The notes under the pieces are model-generated. The model had not been told where the DNA came from, made no database searches, and worked only from the letters and a program-made list of their open reading frames with translations. A stretch of DNA of 36,816 bases from positions 1 to 36,816 of IMG/VR virus record IMGVR_UViG_3300049440_000057; one strand, given 5' to 3'. This document shows positions 1 to 5,746 of this stretch, in pieces (the first letter of the stretch is position 1; each line of letters begins with the position of its first letter). A program made the position numbers and the translations under genes. Source of the DNA: a virus.

Positions 1-127
1 ACCTCGGCTACGTCAGGGTCAGACTCTGAACCTACTGGGTTGACCTGGATGCTGGGCCGCTGCTGGCGCTGCTCGTTCGTGATTTGTCGCTTGATGCTGG
101 GGAGGCGGTTAATCGTCAGGCATGGCC
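1..127. repeat. Left copy of 127-bp terminal overlap (circular assembly)
   Basis: Bases 1-127 are identical to 36690-36816. The repeat sits inside the portal gene and the reading frame continues through it, so it is the k-mer overlap of a circular contig rather than a biological terminal repeat. The portal 5' portion lies here and its remainder at the other window end. Confidence 0.95.
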
Positions 128-365
128 GACCGTCAGTATACCTGCTGGTTGCGATGTTATCCGGCCACTGGTCTCCGGCCAGGAACTTCAAATCATCTAG
201 GCTGGCATCCCTATTCTTGGCTTCTGCCTCTGCTGCCAGCTTGAAACGTTCTTGCGCTACCCGCAGAAAGTCTCGCAGCTTGTCCCGTTGCGCGGCAATG
301 GGATCTTCTGGCGAAGTCGCTGTTTTTACGTCTTCGTAACCGTCAGCCAATGGTCTTCGCTCCAT
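1..365 (-). CDS. Portal protein, N-terminal part (continues at 36689 across the circle)
   Basis: This is the 5' part of the P22-type portal gene. Reading from 365 down to 1 and on from 36689 to 34838 gives one open frame of about 738 aa, close to the 725 aa of P22 gp1. The N-terminal segment contains DDLKFLAGDQWP and RPCLTINRLPSIKRQITNEQ, typical of the first 100 residues of P22-type portals. The ATG at 365 overlaps the upstream gene by 23 nt. A TTG at 350 is preceded by GGAG at a better distance, so the start is uncertain by five codons. The portal forms the ring at the capsid vertex through which DNA enters and leaves. Confidence 0.92.
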   Translation of the reverse strand, partial: MERRPLADGYEDVKTATSPEDPIAAQRDKLRDFLRVAQERFKLAAEAEAKNRDASLDDLKFLAGDQWPDNIATSRYTDGRPCLTINRLPSIKRQITNEQRQQRPSIQVNPVGSESDPDVAE

Positions 366-597
366 CCGCTATCTCGCGCACTCGCATGTCATCCCAATTC
401 TCGCTTTCGGGAGCACCAGTTCCTTCCTGGTGAGTGGCTATCTCTGCTTTGATTGGGAAAGGATCATTGGGATGGATGCCGAATGTGTAAAGTCCGTGGG
501 CATATCCATCAGCAAAACCAGCGGCGAATATCTTCTCCGCCCACTCCTTTATCTCGTCAGGCAACTGCTCCCAAAGTCTGTGTTTTTTGTCAGCCAT
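343..597 (-). CDS. Conserved-looking small phage protein (84 aa), unknown function
   Basis: An acidic, soluble protein beginning MADKKHRLWEQLPDEIKEW, with no motif I recognise. Its ATG overlaps the groES stop by 8 nt (ATGGCTGA), and its 3' end overlaps the portal start, so it is translated from the packaging-head transcript. A TTG start ten codons upstream (627) follows AGGAG and would lengthen the protein by ten residues. That part would read the shared 30-bp repeat in another frame. Its position between a chaperonin cofactor and the portal suggests a head-assembly accessory, but this is inference only. Confidence 0.75.
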   Translation of the reverse strand: MADKKHRLWEQLPDEIKEWAEKIFAAGFADGYAHGLYTFGIHPNDPFPIKAEIATHQEGTGAPESENWDDMRVREIADGAKTIG

Positions 598-949
598 TGT
601 TGCTGAGCAAGTTGATTTTAACCGCAACGATGGCTCCTATATCCTGCTCGGTAATGAGAATGGTCTCTCCCGCTTTCCAGTCAGGAAACTTATTGCCTGC
701 ACCGGGCACTAGAACGGTGTCGCCGGGCTTGACCACCGTCTTGCAGAATGCCCCTTCAAACCAGCGCCCCGGCCCAACTGCCAGGACTTTGCAAAATACT
801 GGGATATCCCGTGCCGTGTCAGGAATATAAATGCTGCCCACCTTCTCTTCTTCAGGAAATCGCTCGACTAGTACCCGGTCGTGGAGCGGCTCCATGCGCG
901 TAAATTCCGCTTTGCCCATCTTGCTCAGTGTGCCTCGAACTGTTCCCAT
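590..949 (-). CDS. groES: Phage GroES-like co-chaperonin (Cpn10)
   Basis: Residues 19-107 align with bacterial GroES: PLHDRVLVERF at the N-terminus, GSIYIP where GroES has the GGIVL mobile-loop motif that binds GroEL, then KVLAVGPG, VKPGDTVLVP and the canonical end DIGAIV. At 119 aa it exceeds the usual 95-100 aa because of an 18-residue N-terminal extension and a C-terminal tail AVKINLLSNN-G. The tail is encoded by a 30-bp sequence also found in frame in the portal gene. The chosen ATG overlaps the upstream stop (TAATG) and follows GGAGG by 8 nt. It probably caps host GroEL during folding of phage coat or other head proteins, as T4 gp31 does. Confidence 0.93.
   Translation of the reverse strand: MGTVRGTLSKMGKAEFTRMEPLHDRVLVERFPEEEKVGSIYIPDTARDIPVFCKVLAVGPGRWFEGAFCKTVVKPGDTVLVPGAGNKFPDWKAGETILITEQDIGAIVAVKINLLSNNG
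596..625. repeat. 30-bp exact direct repeat, copy in groES 3' end
   Basis: Identical to 36269-36298. On the minus strand both copies are read in the same frame as AVKINLLSNN. Flanking bases differ on each side. In groES the repeat starts exactly after the canonical Cpn10 terminus. Confidence 0.97.
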
Positions 950-1130
950 TACTTGTGCCTCCAGTGGCGTGCATTTAGCGCGAATGTGGCCCGCTTCCGT
1001 ACTGCCGTACTGCCGGACTGCTGCTGTGCTTCGCTTTGGCGAGCTTCGAGAGTGGTATGCCTTTCTTCTGGCTGATTCCTAAGCTCTTATGCAGCAATCC
1101 TTTATGCGATGGCTTGATCTTGATGGCCAT
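949..1130 (-). pseudogene. Small conserved phage protein, frameshifted by an 8-bp tandem duplication
   Basis: The ATG at 1130 overlaps the preceding stop (TAATG). The frame encodes MAIKIKPSHKGLLHKSLG and on to SPAVRQYGSG, ending at 975 after 51 aa. Removing one copy of the duplicated 8 bp at 999-1014 restores a 57-aa protein ending RATFALNARHWRHK. That resembles the FAxNAxxW ending of a family of tiny phage proteins often coded near terminase genes (from memory). The restored stop TAA overlaps the groES ATG (TAATG), matching the tight packing of its neighbours, so the intact form is probably ancestral. As written, the protein has an aberrant last 9 residues. Confidence 0.8.
999..1014. repeat. 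8-bp perfect tandem duplication causing a frameshift
   Basis: gtactgcc occurs twice back to back on the plus strand. The extra 8 bp moves the gene on the minus strand out of frame, and deletion of one copy restores a conserved-looking C-terminus and a normal stop/start overlap. Confidence 0.9.
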
Positions 1131-1288
1131 TATTTGCCCCTCATGCTGCTCAACTTGATGCCCTTTTTCTTATGTCCCATTGCCGGGTTGCGGTGCAGCT
1201 CGCCAACCATCTTGCTACGCTGGCCACCGGACAGTGGGCTGCCCTTGCTGAGCAGGTATTTCACTTGCTTGCGGGTCCAAGGCATCAT
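1130..1288 (-). CDS. Small conserved phage protein (52 aa)
   Basis: Not visible to a 60-aa cutoff. The ATG overlaps the terminase stop (ATGA) and the TAA overlaps the next ATG. The product is basic, with KQVKYLLSKGSPLS, KMVGELHRNP and AMGHKKKG. I recognise this pattern from tiny proteins encoded beside terminase or portal genes of many phages, with no known function. Tight translational coupling on both sides supports its reality. Confidence 0.85.
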   Translation of the reverse strand: MMPWTRKQVKYLLSKGSPLSGGQRSKMVGELHRNPAMGHKKKGIKLSSMRGK

Positions 1289-2757
1289 TGCATCCAATTC
1301 TGCGCATCTTGTCCTGGATAGCGCATTTCTGGCTTGGCTTTCGGCTTGGGCGCTGCTACCTTCACGCTGAACGTCATGGCCAGCATGTCGGCACAGTCCG
1401 GTGAGCTTAGCCCGCGCTTCTTCATGTCTTCCTTGCGCTCAAGCTGGATTTGCTGCTTACTGCTGAATCCGTACTCCGGTCCGCAAAGTTCGTCTGCCAG
1501 CTCGGGGTCGTCGGGTATTTCCGAGCCAGATTGTAGCCACTCACGCATCGCTCCCCATACTTCCGCGCGGCGATTAAAGTATTGAGCGGCGTCATTGGCC
1601 CCAGCCCCGCCATGAAACTCAAAAAGCCGTCTGTTATACCCTCTGTGAGTAATATGGTCGATAACACCGGCTCCAATGCCATCTCCATCCACGACCGTTG
1701 CATCCACGCTCTCGCTTTCCATGAGCTGAATCACTCGCTCCGCCACAAATACCGTGTCCTTGCCGCGCAGCTTCTCTAGAATCACTGCTTTACGGCCTTG
1801 CCGATAGCCAATAACTGTCTGGTCGTCTCCGAATCTGGCAACATCCACAGAAAGAATCTTAGGCAAAGCCTCAAAACCTTCCGCCTTATACTTCCTAGCG
1901 GCAGCCACAATATCCGAAGGGATAAGTTGAGCACTACCTGCTCTCGGAAACTCGCCACGTACCCTAACCCGAACGAAGTCTGAATCTTCTCCATAGTCTG
2001 CTATCCACTTGTCAATCTGGGCTTTGTTGGTGCCTTCCACTGTGCGGGAATCAATTTGAAACGTCTTCCAACGATGCTTGAAACGCCCAAAACACTCACG
2101 AAACCGACCTGTATTCTGCGTTGGATTCCCGAAGGCCAGCCAAATAATCTCCGTGTTCTCGTCGGTGAGCGCACCCTCTGCTACCTCCCAAATCCTGTCG
2201 GCAATGGCGCTCGCCTCATCAAAGATGAGCACGATCCGCTTACCCTTATTGTGCAAGCCGGCAAAGGCTTCTGTGTTGTTCTCACTCCAGCTTATCCTGT
2301 CCGTTCGCCAGACTCGCTGATGCTCCGGCTCCCGTACCGTGATGCTCTCGCTGTTCACCTGAAACCATTTGCTGTTCAAGCCAAGCCGAAACCACTTTGA
2401 AACCTCTGGCCAGGTCTTGGTACGAAGTTGAGTATCCGTATTCGCTGTCAAGACGACCTTGCAATCCTCGCAGGTCGACATCGCCCAGTGAATCACCATT
2501 CCCAGGAGCGCGGATTTGCCAATTCCATGTCCAGAACTGACTGCTACCTGCAAAGGAACAAATCGCGTTGAGCTGGAGCCTAAATGTGCGGTGATTGCGC
2601 TTAATATCTCCGTCTGCCATGCTCTAAGCCCCCTGCTTTCTTGTAATTCCGATTCGCCCCAAGGGTAACAGTACTTCACAAACTTGATGGGCTGGCGCGT
2701 GAAGCCCGCTATGTCCTCAATCAGCGCTAGCTCTGGATTCTCTATCGTCGCTGTCAT
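1285..2757 (-). CDS. terL: Terminase large subunit
   Basis: The 490-aa packaging motor has an N-terminal ATPase and a C-terminal nuclease. Walker A is SSGHGIGKS (residues 74-82) and Walker B is RIVLIFDEAS (174-183). The nuclease acidic residues fall in SVDVARFGDD (about 303-312), VVDGDGIG (356-363) and the late SSPDCADML (about 460). Length matches P22 gp2 (499 aa). It docks on the portal, drives DNA into the prohead and cuts the concatemer. The start overlaps the end of the small-terminase gene by about 40 nt, and its stop overlaps the next small gene. Confidence 0.97.
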   Translation of the reverse strand: MTATIENPELALIEDIAGFTRQPIKFVKYCYPWGESELQESRGLRAWQTEILSAITAHLGSSSTRFVPLQVAVSSGHGIGKSALLGMVIHWAMSTCEDCKVVLTANTDTQLRTKTWPEVSKWFRLGLNSKWFQVNSESITVREPEHQRVWRTDRISWSENNTEAFAGLHNKGKRIVLIFDEASAIADRIWEVAEGALTDENTEIIWLAFGNPTQNTGRFRECFGRFKHRWKTFQIDSRTVEGTNKAQIDKWIADYGEDSDFVRVRVRGEFPRAGSAQLIPSDIVAAARKYKAEGFEALPKILSVDVARFGDDQTVIGYRQGRKAVILEKLRGKDTVFVAERVIQLMESESVDATVVDGDGIGAGVIDHITHRGYNRRLFEFHGGAGANDAAQYFNRRAEVWGAMREWLQSGSEIPDDPELADELCGPEYGFSSKQQIQLERKEDMKKRGLSSPDCADMLAMTFSVKVAAPKPKAKPEMRYPGQDAQNWMQ

Positions 2758-3115
2758 CTATCAATTGCCTGCGTCTGGCCACCGTCTCAGCCAGAGAAAG
2801 TGTCAGCGTGCCGTCCACTGTAACTTCCTGCGCTACCTTGCCCTCCGTGCGCTCAGCCATCTCCCGCAAAAGAAGCACTTTGGCCATTCCTCGGCGCACC
2901 AGCTCTTCCATGATGGATGCTTCTATCTGCTTGCGATTGTTGGGCTTAGACAGAATCCGCTCGAACATCTTACTAATGTGGAGTTTCTTAGGACGCCCTG
3001 AAGGATTTCCAGATTGGCCTTTTACCCACGGTTTTAGGCCTCGGTACTGTGCTTTTTGAGTGATAGCAGTGTCGGATTGAGCGCGGGAAACAGGGTCCAC
3101 GGTCCACAGAATCAA
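2717..3115 (-). CDS. DUF5681-like protein, probable small terminase
   Basis: Residues around 30-45 carry KGQSGNPSGRPKK, the signature of DUF5681 proteins found just upstream of terL in many phages. The rest is helical and charged. Position immediately before terL and size (132 aa) suit the DNA-recognition subunit of terminase. The TTG start at 3115 has AAGG four bases upstream; an in-frame GTG six codons in is an alternative. The 3' end overlaps terL by 41 nt. Family assignment is firm, the small-terminase role is inferred from context. Confidence 0.8.
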   Translation of the reverse strand: MILWTVDPVSRAQSDTAITQKAQYRGLKPWVKGQSGNPSGRPKKLHISKMFERILSKPNNRKQIEASIMEELVRRGMAKVLLLREMAERTEGKVAQEVTVDGTLTLSLAETVARRRQLIDDSDDRESRASAD

Positions 3116-3147
3116 CTAGCCTTAACTGCCTGTCAATGGCTGAATAG

Positions 3148-3450
3148 TTATGAATTTGTTAATCTGGCTGGCTTGTGCTCTGCGCCGTTCTTGCGGCTGG
3201 CGGCTTGCTTGGCTGCGCTCTTGCTTGCTCCACCGAGCTTGCCTAACGCTACTGCTGCGGGATTCTTGACTATGAAGGCACCATGATATTTCTGCCAGTG
3301 TTCACGCTCCTCTGCGCTGGCATGACGCGAGAATTTATACCCCTCGCATGGACAGGTTCGGCTGTCTCCGCAAACGAAACAATGACCATTTTCGTTATGC
3401 TGCGAGCGGTAATCCCCGCAATAACAAACATCGGAACCATGCTGTTTCAT
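3148..3450 (-). CDS. Zinc-ribbon protein with basic Ala/Lys tail (100 aa)
   Basis: The N-terminal 40 residues contain CYCGDYRSQH, CFVCG and CPCEGYKF, a compact Cys/His zinc-binding pattern. The C-terminal half has AAVALGKLGGASKSAAK, an Ala/Gly/Lys-rich segment seen in small phage DNA-associated proteins. It lies between the late promoter and the small terminase gene, so it is probably expressed with the packaging genes. No specific function is assigned. Confidence 0.8.
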   Translation of the reverse strand: MKQHGSDVCYCGDYRSQHNENGHCFVCGDSRTCPCEGYKFSRHASAEEREHWQKYHGAFIVKNPAAVALGKLGGASKSAAKQAASRKNGAEHKPARLTNS

Positions 3451-3456
3451 TAGAGC

Positions 3457-3642
3457 TTACCAGCCAGTCATAGAGAGCGTATTTGCTTCGAGATAACGCC
3501 TCCCGCTAGGTCCATCAATGACATAGGTGGTGTGAAGTGGAATGTCTACATGGGGAATTTGGCCACTGTGCGCGGTATCCTTACGCCAAGTGACCTGCTC
3601 AGGGAAAAGCCAATCAGTAACACGATTCCAGTAGTCTTTCAT
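3457..3642 (-). CDS. First gene of the late transcript (61 aa), unknown
   Basis: The protein begins MKDYWNRVTDWLFPEQVTW and has no recognised domain. An ATG at 3666 would add 8 residues, but the inner ATG at 3642 follows GGAGG by 8 nt. The predicted transcription start (about 3658) lies downstream of the outer ATG, so 3642 is preferred. It is the first gene after the palindrome-bearing promoter. Confidence 0.72.
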   Translation of the reverse strand: MKDYWNRVTDWLFPEQVTWRKDTAHSGQIPHVDIPLHTTYVIDGPSGRRYLEANTLSMTGW

Positions 3643-3664
3643 TGGTCTTGCCTCCATGTCGCCC

Positions 3665-3693
3665 ATTCTCTACCTAAGCGCTTAGGATGTCAA
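3665..3693 (-). promoter_or_regulatory. Predicted late promoter (TTGACA-17-GAGAAT)
   Basis: Read on the minus strand: TTGACA (3693-3688), a 17-bp spacer and GAGAAT (3670-3665, four of six matches to TATAAT). It lies in the 69-bp gap before the packaging genes. The expected start near 3658 leaves a 16-nt leader containing GGAGG. The spacer is occupied by a 14-bp perfect palindrome. Confidence 0.6.
3673..3686. promoter_or_regulatory. Palindromic operator candidate in the late promoter
   Basis: CCTAAGCGCTTAGG is its own reverse complement over all 14 bases and lies between the predicted -35 and -10 hexamers. A dimeric regulator bound here would block or remodel RNA polymerase. Candidate binders in this genome are the ribbon-helix-helix protein (15855-16025) and the HTH proteins at 3712-3870 and 11051-11275. 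Confidence 0.6.
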
Positions 3694-3711
3694 GCACTAT
3701 TTTCAACTATT

Positions 3712-3870
3712 TTAATCCACTGGCTTGTGCGTCCTGCCGTGAGTAATCATCCATATTGTGGCGTAGCTGATGCTGAATTGCTTGGCGATCAGCTTGGGCC
3801 GCTTGCCAGCTTGGTACTGACGGCGTATCTCTGCCGCCTGCTCATCCGTTAGCTTGCGCCGTTCAGTCAC
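3712..3870 (-). CDS. Small helix-turn-helix protein (52 aa)
   Basis: Shorter than 60 aa. It starts at GTG behind GGGAG spaced by 6 nt. KLTDEQAAEIRRQYQAG followed by PKLIAKQFSISYATIWMI is the Hin/resolvase-type HTH (HTH_7-like) seen in many phage proteins: first helix, turn, then a recognition helix at SISYATIW. It is the last gene before the late promoter, so it is well placed to act on the palindrome 26 bp downstream of its stop. Whether it activates or represses is unknown. Confidence 0.8.
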   Translation of the reverse strand: MTERRKLTDEQAAEIRRQYQAGKRPKLIAKQFSISYATIWMITHGRTHKPVD

Positions 3871-3899
3871 CCATGGCTCCCATGCAGACAGTCTCCGCG

Positions 3900-4028
3900 C
3901 TAACTCTTCGGCTCCGGCTTAGCTGGCGATTCGCGATCCAGTGGCGGCTTGAGGCAAGGATTCTCGCTCACCGTAGCCTCTCGCGGATCGCCGTAGCGCA
4001 CCTCTACTTCGTAGCGTTCGTCAGTAAT
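3900..4028 (-). CDS. Small unknown protein with possible ATT start (42 aa)
   Basis: The open frame reads (I)TDERYEVEVRYGD then a Pro/Glu/Lys-rich tail ending KPEPKS. No ATG, GTG or TTG with a ribosome site lies nearby, but an ATT codon at 4028 follows AGGAG with 5 nt between. ATT starts are rare (known in infC). An upstream GTG in the frame lacks a Shine-Dalgarno site. Its 5' end overlaps the preceding gene by 25 nt. Confidence 0.5.
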   Translation of the reverse strand: MTDERYEVEVRYGDPREATVSENPCLKPPLDRESPAKPEPKS

Positions 4029-4267
4029 TTTGTCTCCTCGGGATTGCCCAGCACCTCGCACATGATGCGGTAAAGTGTCATGGCTGTGATGTTGGATTCG
4101 TCTGCTGGCCTGAATCGCTCTAGTTGTGCGTCCAGCAAGGCGTCGAGTTGGCAACGCCGACAATCATCCTTGTGCATATATCGGCTCGGCTCATGGTCCG
4201 CCGCTACATCTGTCGTGTCGTGCGGCCACTCCCGCGACAAGCTGCGAAGCGTTTCCGGCTGGCTCAT
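4004..4267 (-). CDS. Unknown phage protein (87 aa)
   Basis: Begins MSQPETLRSLSREWPHD and includes HKDDCRRCQLDALLDAQ, a single CxxC pair preceded by His that could bind metal, then a helical C-terminus. The ATG overlaps the stop of the small membrane protein upstream (ATGA). No family recognised. Confidence 0.75.
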   Translation of the reverse strand: MSQPETLRSLSREWPHDTTDVAADHEPSRYMHKDDCRRCQLDALLDAQLERFRPADESNITAMTLYRIMCEVLGNPEETKLLTNATK

Positions 4268-4407
4268 GGCTGCCGCTCCCAACCAATCAGAATTGCCCCA
4301 CCACACAGCAAGACAAATAGAATCCAACCAGTTGAATGGCTAACAATCGCACAGGTCAAGCACCATGCCCCAGCCGCATGTCTATAATTCCATCGCCATT
4401 GGTTCAC
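4264..4407 (-). CDS. Small single-pass membrane protein (47 aa)
   Basis: The GTG start overlaps the upstream stop (GTGA) and follows AGGAGG by 4 nt. The last half contains a strong transmembrane segment, GWILFVLLCGGAILIGW, followed by ERQP. The N-terminal half is Trp/His-rich. Its stop overlaps the next ATG. Function unknown; it lies among early genes away from the lysis cassette. Confidence 0.75.
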   Translation of the reverse strand: MNQWRWNYRHAAGAWCLTCAIVSHSTGWILFVLLCGGAILIGWERQP

Positions 4408-4706
4408 AATCCCTCCTCTGCCTGCTGCTTGGCTGCGTCCCATCGGTGCGCTACAGGGCTGGGCGCGGCGGCGAGAATGGCTTTAGCGCGTTCTTGGATT
4501 TCAGAATATTGCCAATCAGGAGGATGGACTGCAAGTAAATGTGTGGCTAAGGCCAAAGACAGTTCGCGCAACCGTTCTTCACTTGCAGGGCTGGCGGGCG
4601 CGGCGGCTAGCGCATCTTCCCATCCATAGGAGTACACAACCTCTTGATCTTTATCGAAAATACGGCGCTTTCTCATTGCCTTCCGCAACCGCTCATATTG
4701 TGTCAT
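4404..4706 (-). CDS. Unknown early protein (100 aa)
   Basis: Begins MTQYERLRKAMRKRRIF, a basic N-terminus followed by two Ala-rich helices with AKAILAAAPSPVA. The ATG overlaps the upstream TGA, and a GTG one codon earlier is also possible behind AGGAG. It resembles the many small helical early proteins of podoviruses; no domain identified. Confidence 0.75.
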   Translation of the reverse strand: MTQYERLRKAMRKRRIFDKDQEVVYSYGWEDALAAAPASPASEERLRELSLALATHLLAVHPPDWQYSEIQERAKAILAAAPSPVAHRWDAAKQQAEEGL

Positions 4707-4897
4707 CACCGTGAACTCCTATTCACCATTTCAACAAAGCGCCTATTCTTTTCTTCGATAAGCGCATATTTCTCTCTATGTTTTGGGCAAGACCTGTCTA
4801 AGTTTCGCTGGTCCTGAGTAATCAAAAATGGACCAGTGAAAACTTTCACCATCTTGTTACAGCCCTTTTCTGGACACTTCAAAAGTTCCTGTGCCAT
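4706..4897 (-). CDS. Small zinc-binding protein (62 aa)
   Basis: Start ATG at 4897 follows GGAGG by 5 nt and overlaps the preceding gene by 41 nt. LLKCPEKGCNKMVKVF and RSCPKHREKY provide CxxxxC and CxxH ligands of a zinc ribbon. The C-terminal half is a charged helix. Function unknown. Confidence 0.78.
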   Translation of the reverse strand: MAQELLKCPEKGCNKMVKVFTGPFLITQDQRNLDRSCPKHREKYALIEEKNRRFVEMVNRSSR

Positions 4898-5138
4898 CGC
4901 TTCCTCCCGTCCGGCTCTTGAGCCACGCCTCAAATTTACGCTCGGCAGTGTCCGCTAAACTCAAGACCAAATCGGCTGAGGTTTCCATTTCAGCAGGAGA
5001 AAGAACTTGATACATCGCCTGCCCCGCTCGCAGCAAGTCCGCGAGGCCGGATTCACGCAGCGCCTCGTCTACGTCCCAATCGTTGCCACAAGTTTTGAGT
5101 ACGACCGCAAACTCCCGCATTGCGTTGTCAACGTCCAT
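4857..5138 (-). CDS. Unknown early protein (93 aa)
   Basis: Begins MDVDNAMREFAVVLKTCG and is acidic and helical throughout, with DEALRESGLADLLRAG. The ATG follows GGAGG by 6 nt, a strong ribosome site after a 190-bp structured non-coding stretch. The last 14 codons overlap the next gene. No domain recognised. Confidence 0.78.
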   Translation of the reverse strand: MDVDNAMREFAVVLKTCGNDWDVDEALRESGLADLLRAGQAMYQVLSPAEMETSADLVLSLADTAERKFEAWLKSRTGGSDGTGTFEVSRKGL

Positions 5139-5158
5139 CGCGCTCCTCCAAACTTTTC

Positions 5159-5273
5159 GCGGGATGCTGGCCCGCTTGGTTTGTGACGTTGCTAGCAGCG
5201 ATTAACTGTCGCCTGCTTACGTCTTCCCTAGGGGGGCATCCCCCAGTTAGTCAAACACGCCGCAGCATCCCGC
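5159..5273. other. Structured intergenic element (11-bp inverted repeat with inner hairpin)
   Basis: The 192-bp gap 5139-5330 has no convincing gene. GCGGGATGCTG (5159-5169) and CAGCATCCCGC (5263-5273) are perfect inverted copies. Between them is a G5-ATG-C5 hairpin at 5230-5244. Minus-strand transcripts would fold into a long-range stem just before the strong ribosome site of the next gene. No U-tract follows, so it is not an ordinary terminator. Confidence 0.6.
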
Positions 5274-5305
5274 TTCTCTCACTGGCCCGAAGGTACTGAA
5301 CTCCA

Positions 5306-5321
5306 GCCGCCAGTGAAACTC
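5306..5321. repeat. 16-bp direct repeat, copy 1
   Basis: gccgccagtgaaactc, identical to 5724-5739. It lies 10 bp beyond the stop of the 5331-5492 gene. The two copies bracket a two-gene segment. Confidence 0.85.
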
Positions 5322-5330
5322 GCAAAGCCT

Positions 5331-5492
5331 TCATGTACTTACTTGCTCTCCAAAAAGCGCAAATCTTTTATTGCAATTCTCGCATTCCACTACCAGGTAG
5401 GCGCAATCAGAGAAATCTTGTTCATCGAAAAACGCCACTGGGTAAGTGTCTTCATGCTTGCATTCTTCTTTTTCTACTTTCGGTCTCCCCAT
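5331..5492 (-). CDS. Small Cys-containing protein (53 aa)
   Basis: Begins MGRPKVEKEECKHEDTY and has YLVVECENCNKRFALF. The CxH and CxxC pairs suggest a small zinc-binding fold. The ATG follows GAGAGGA and overlaps the upstream gene by 19 nt. A 27-codon ORF (5250-5333) starts at its stop but shows no protein-like features and contains the 16-bp repeat. Confidence 0.75.
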   Translation of the reverse strand: MGRPKVEKEECKHEDTYPVAFFDEQDFSDCAYLVVECENCNKRFALFGEQVST

Positions 5493-5701
5493 AAGTCCTC
5501 TCTTTCTGGGATTTGATGCCCTATCGAGCGCCAGAAACTTTCATGCCAGTCTTGCAATGCCACTTTCCTATTTATCCTGATAAGGACAATTCCCGGCGTA
5601 TAGCTAAAACCTGCTACTCTGCCTCTCAGTTGCTCCGTACAAGCGCCCCATTCTTCTGCCTCTCTGGTGGTCGCCACCTCTTCCCCGATTTCAAAGCTCA
5701 T
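5474..5701 (-). CDS. Unknown early protein (75 aa)
   Basis: Begins MSFEIGEEVATTREAEEWG, then a beta-rich stretch RVAGFSYTPGIVLIRI and an aromatic C-terminal part. The start follows GGAGG by 5 nt. A GTG four codons upstream is the alternative. With its downstream neighbour it forms a pair bracketed by 16-bp direct repeats. Confidence 0.75.
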   Translation of the reverse strand: MSFEIGEEVATTREAEEWGACTEQLRGRVAGFSYTPGIVLIRINRKVALQDWHESFWRSIGHQIPEREDLWGDRK

Positions 5702-5723
5702 CTCCCCCTCCACTCTCTATTTG

Positions 5724-5739
5724 GCCGCCAGTGAAACTC
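5724..5739. repeat. 16-bp direct repeat, copy 2
   Basis: Identical to 5306-5321, lying between the stop of the 5747-6145 gene and the start of the 5474-5701 gene. Both copies sit just after a stop codon. Confidence 0.85.
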
Positions 5740-5746
5740 AATCTCT

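Noticed and set aside
1-127. Direct terminal repeat as a physical genome end
   Set aside because: The length 127 equals a common assembler k-mer, the repeat lies inside the portal gene, and the frame is continuous when the ends are joined.
2056-2400. Plus-strand frame over the terminase gene
   Set aside because: It is a shadow of terL, whose motifs are unambiguous on the other strand.
5250-5333. 27-codon ORF after the 53-aa gene
   Set aside because: No ribosome site or protein-like features, and it overlaps the 16-bp repeat.
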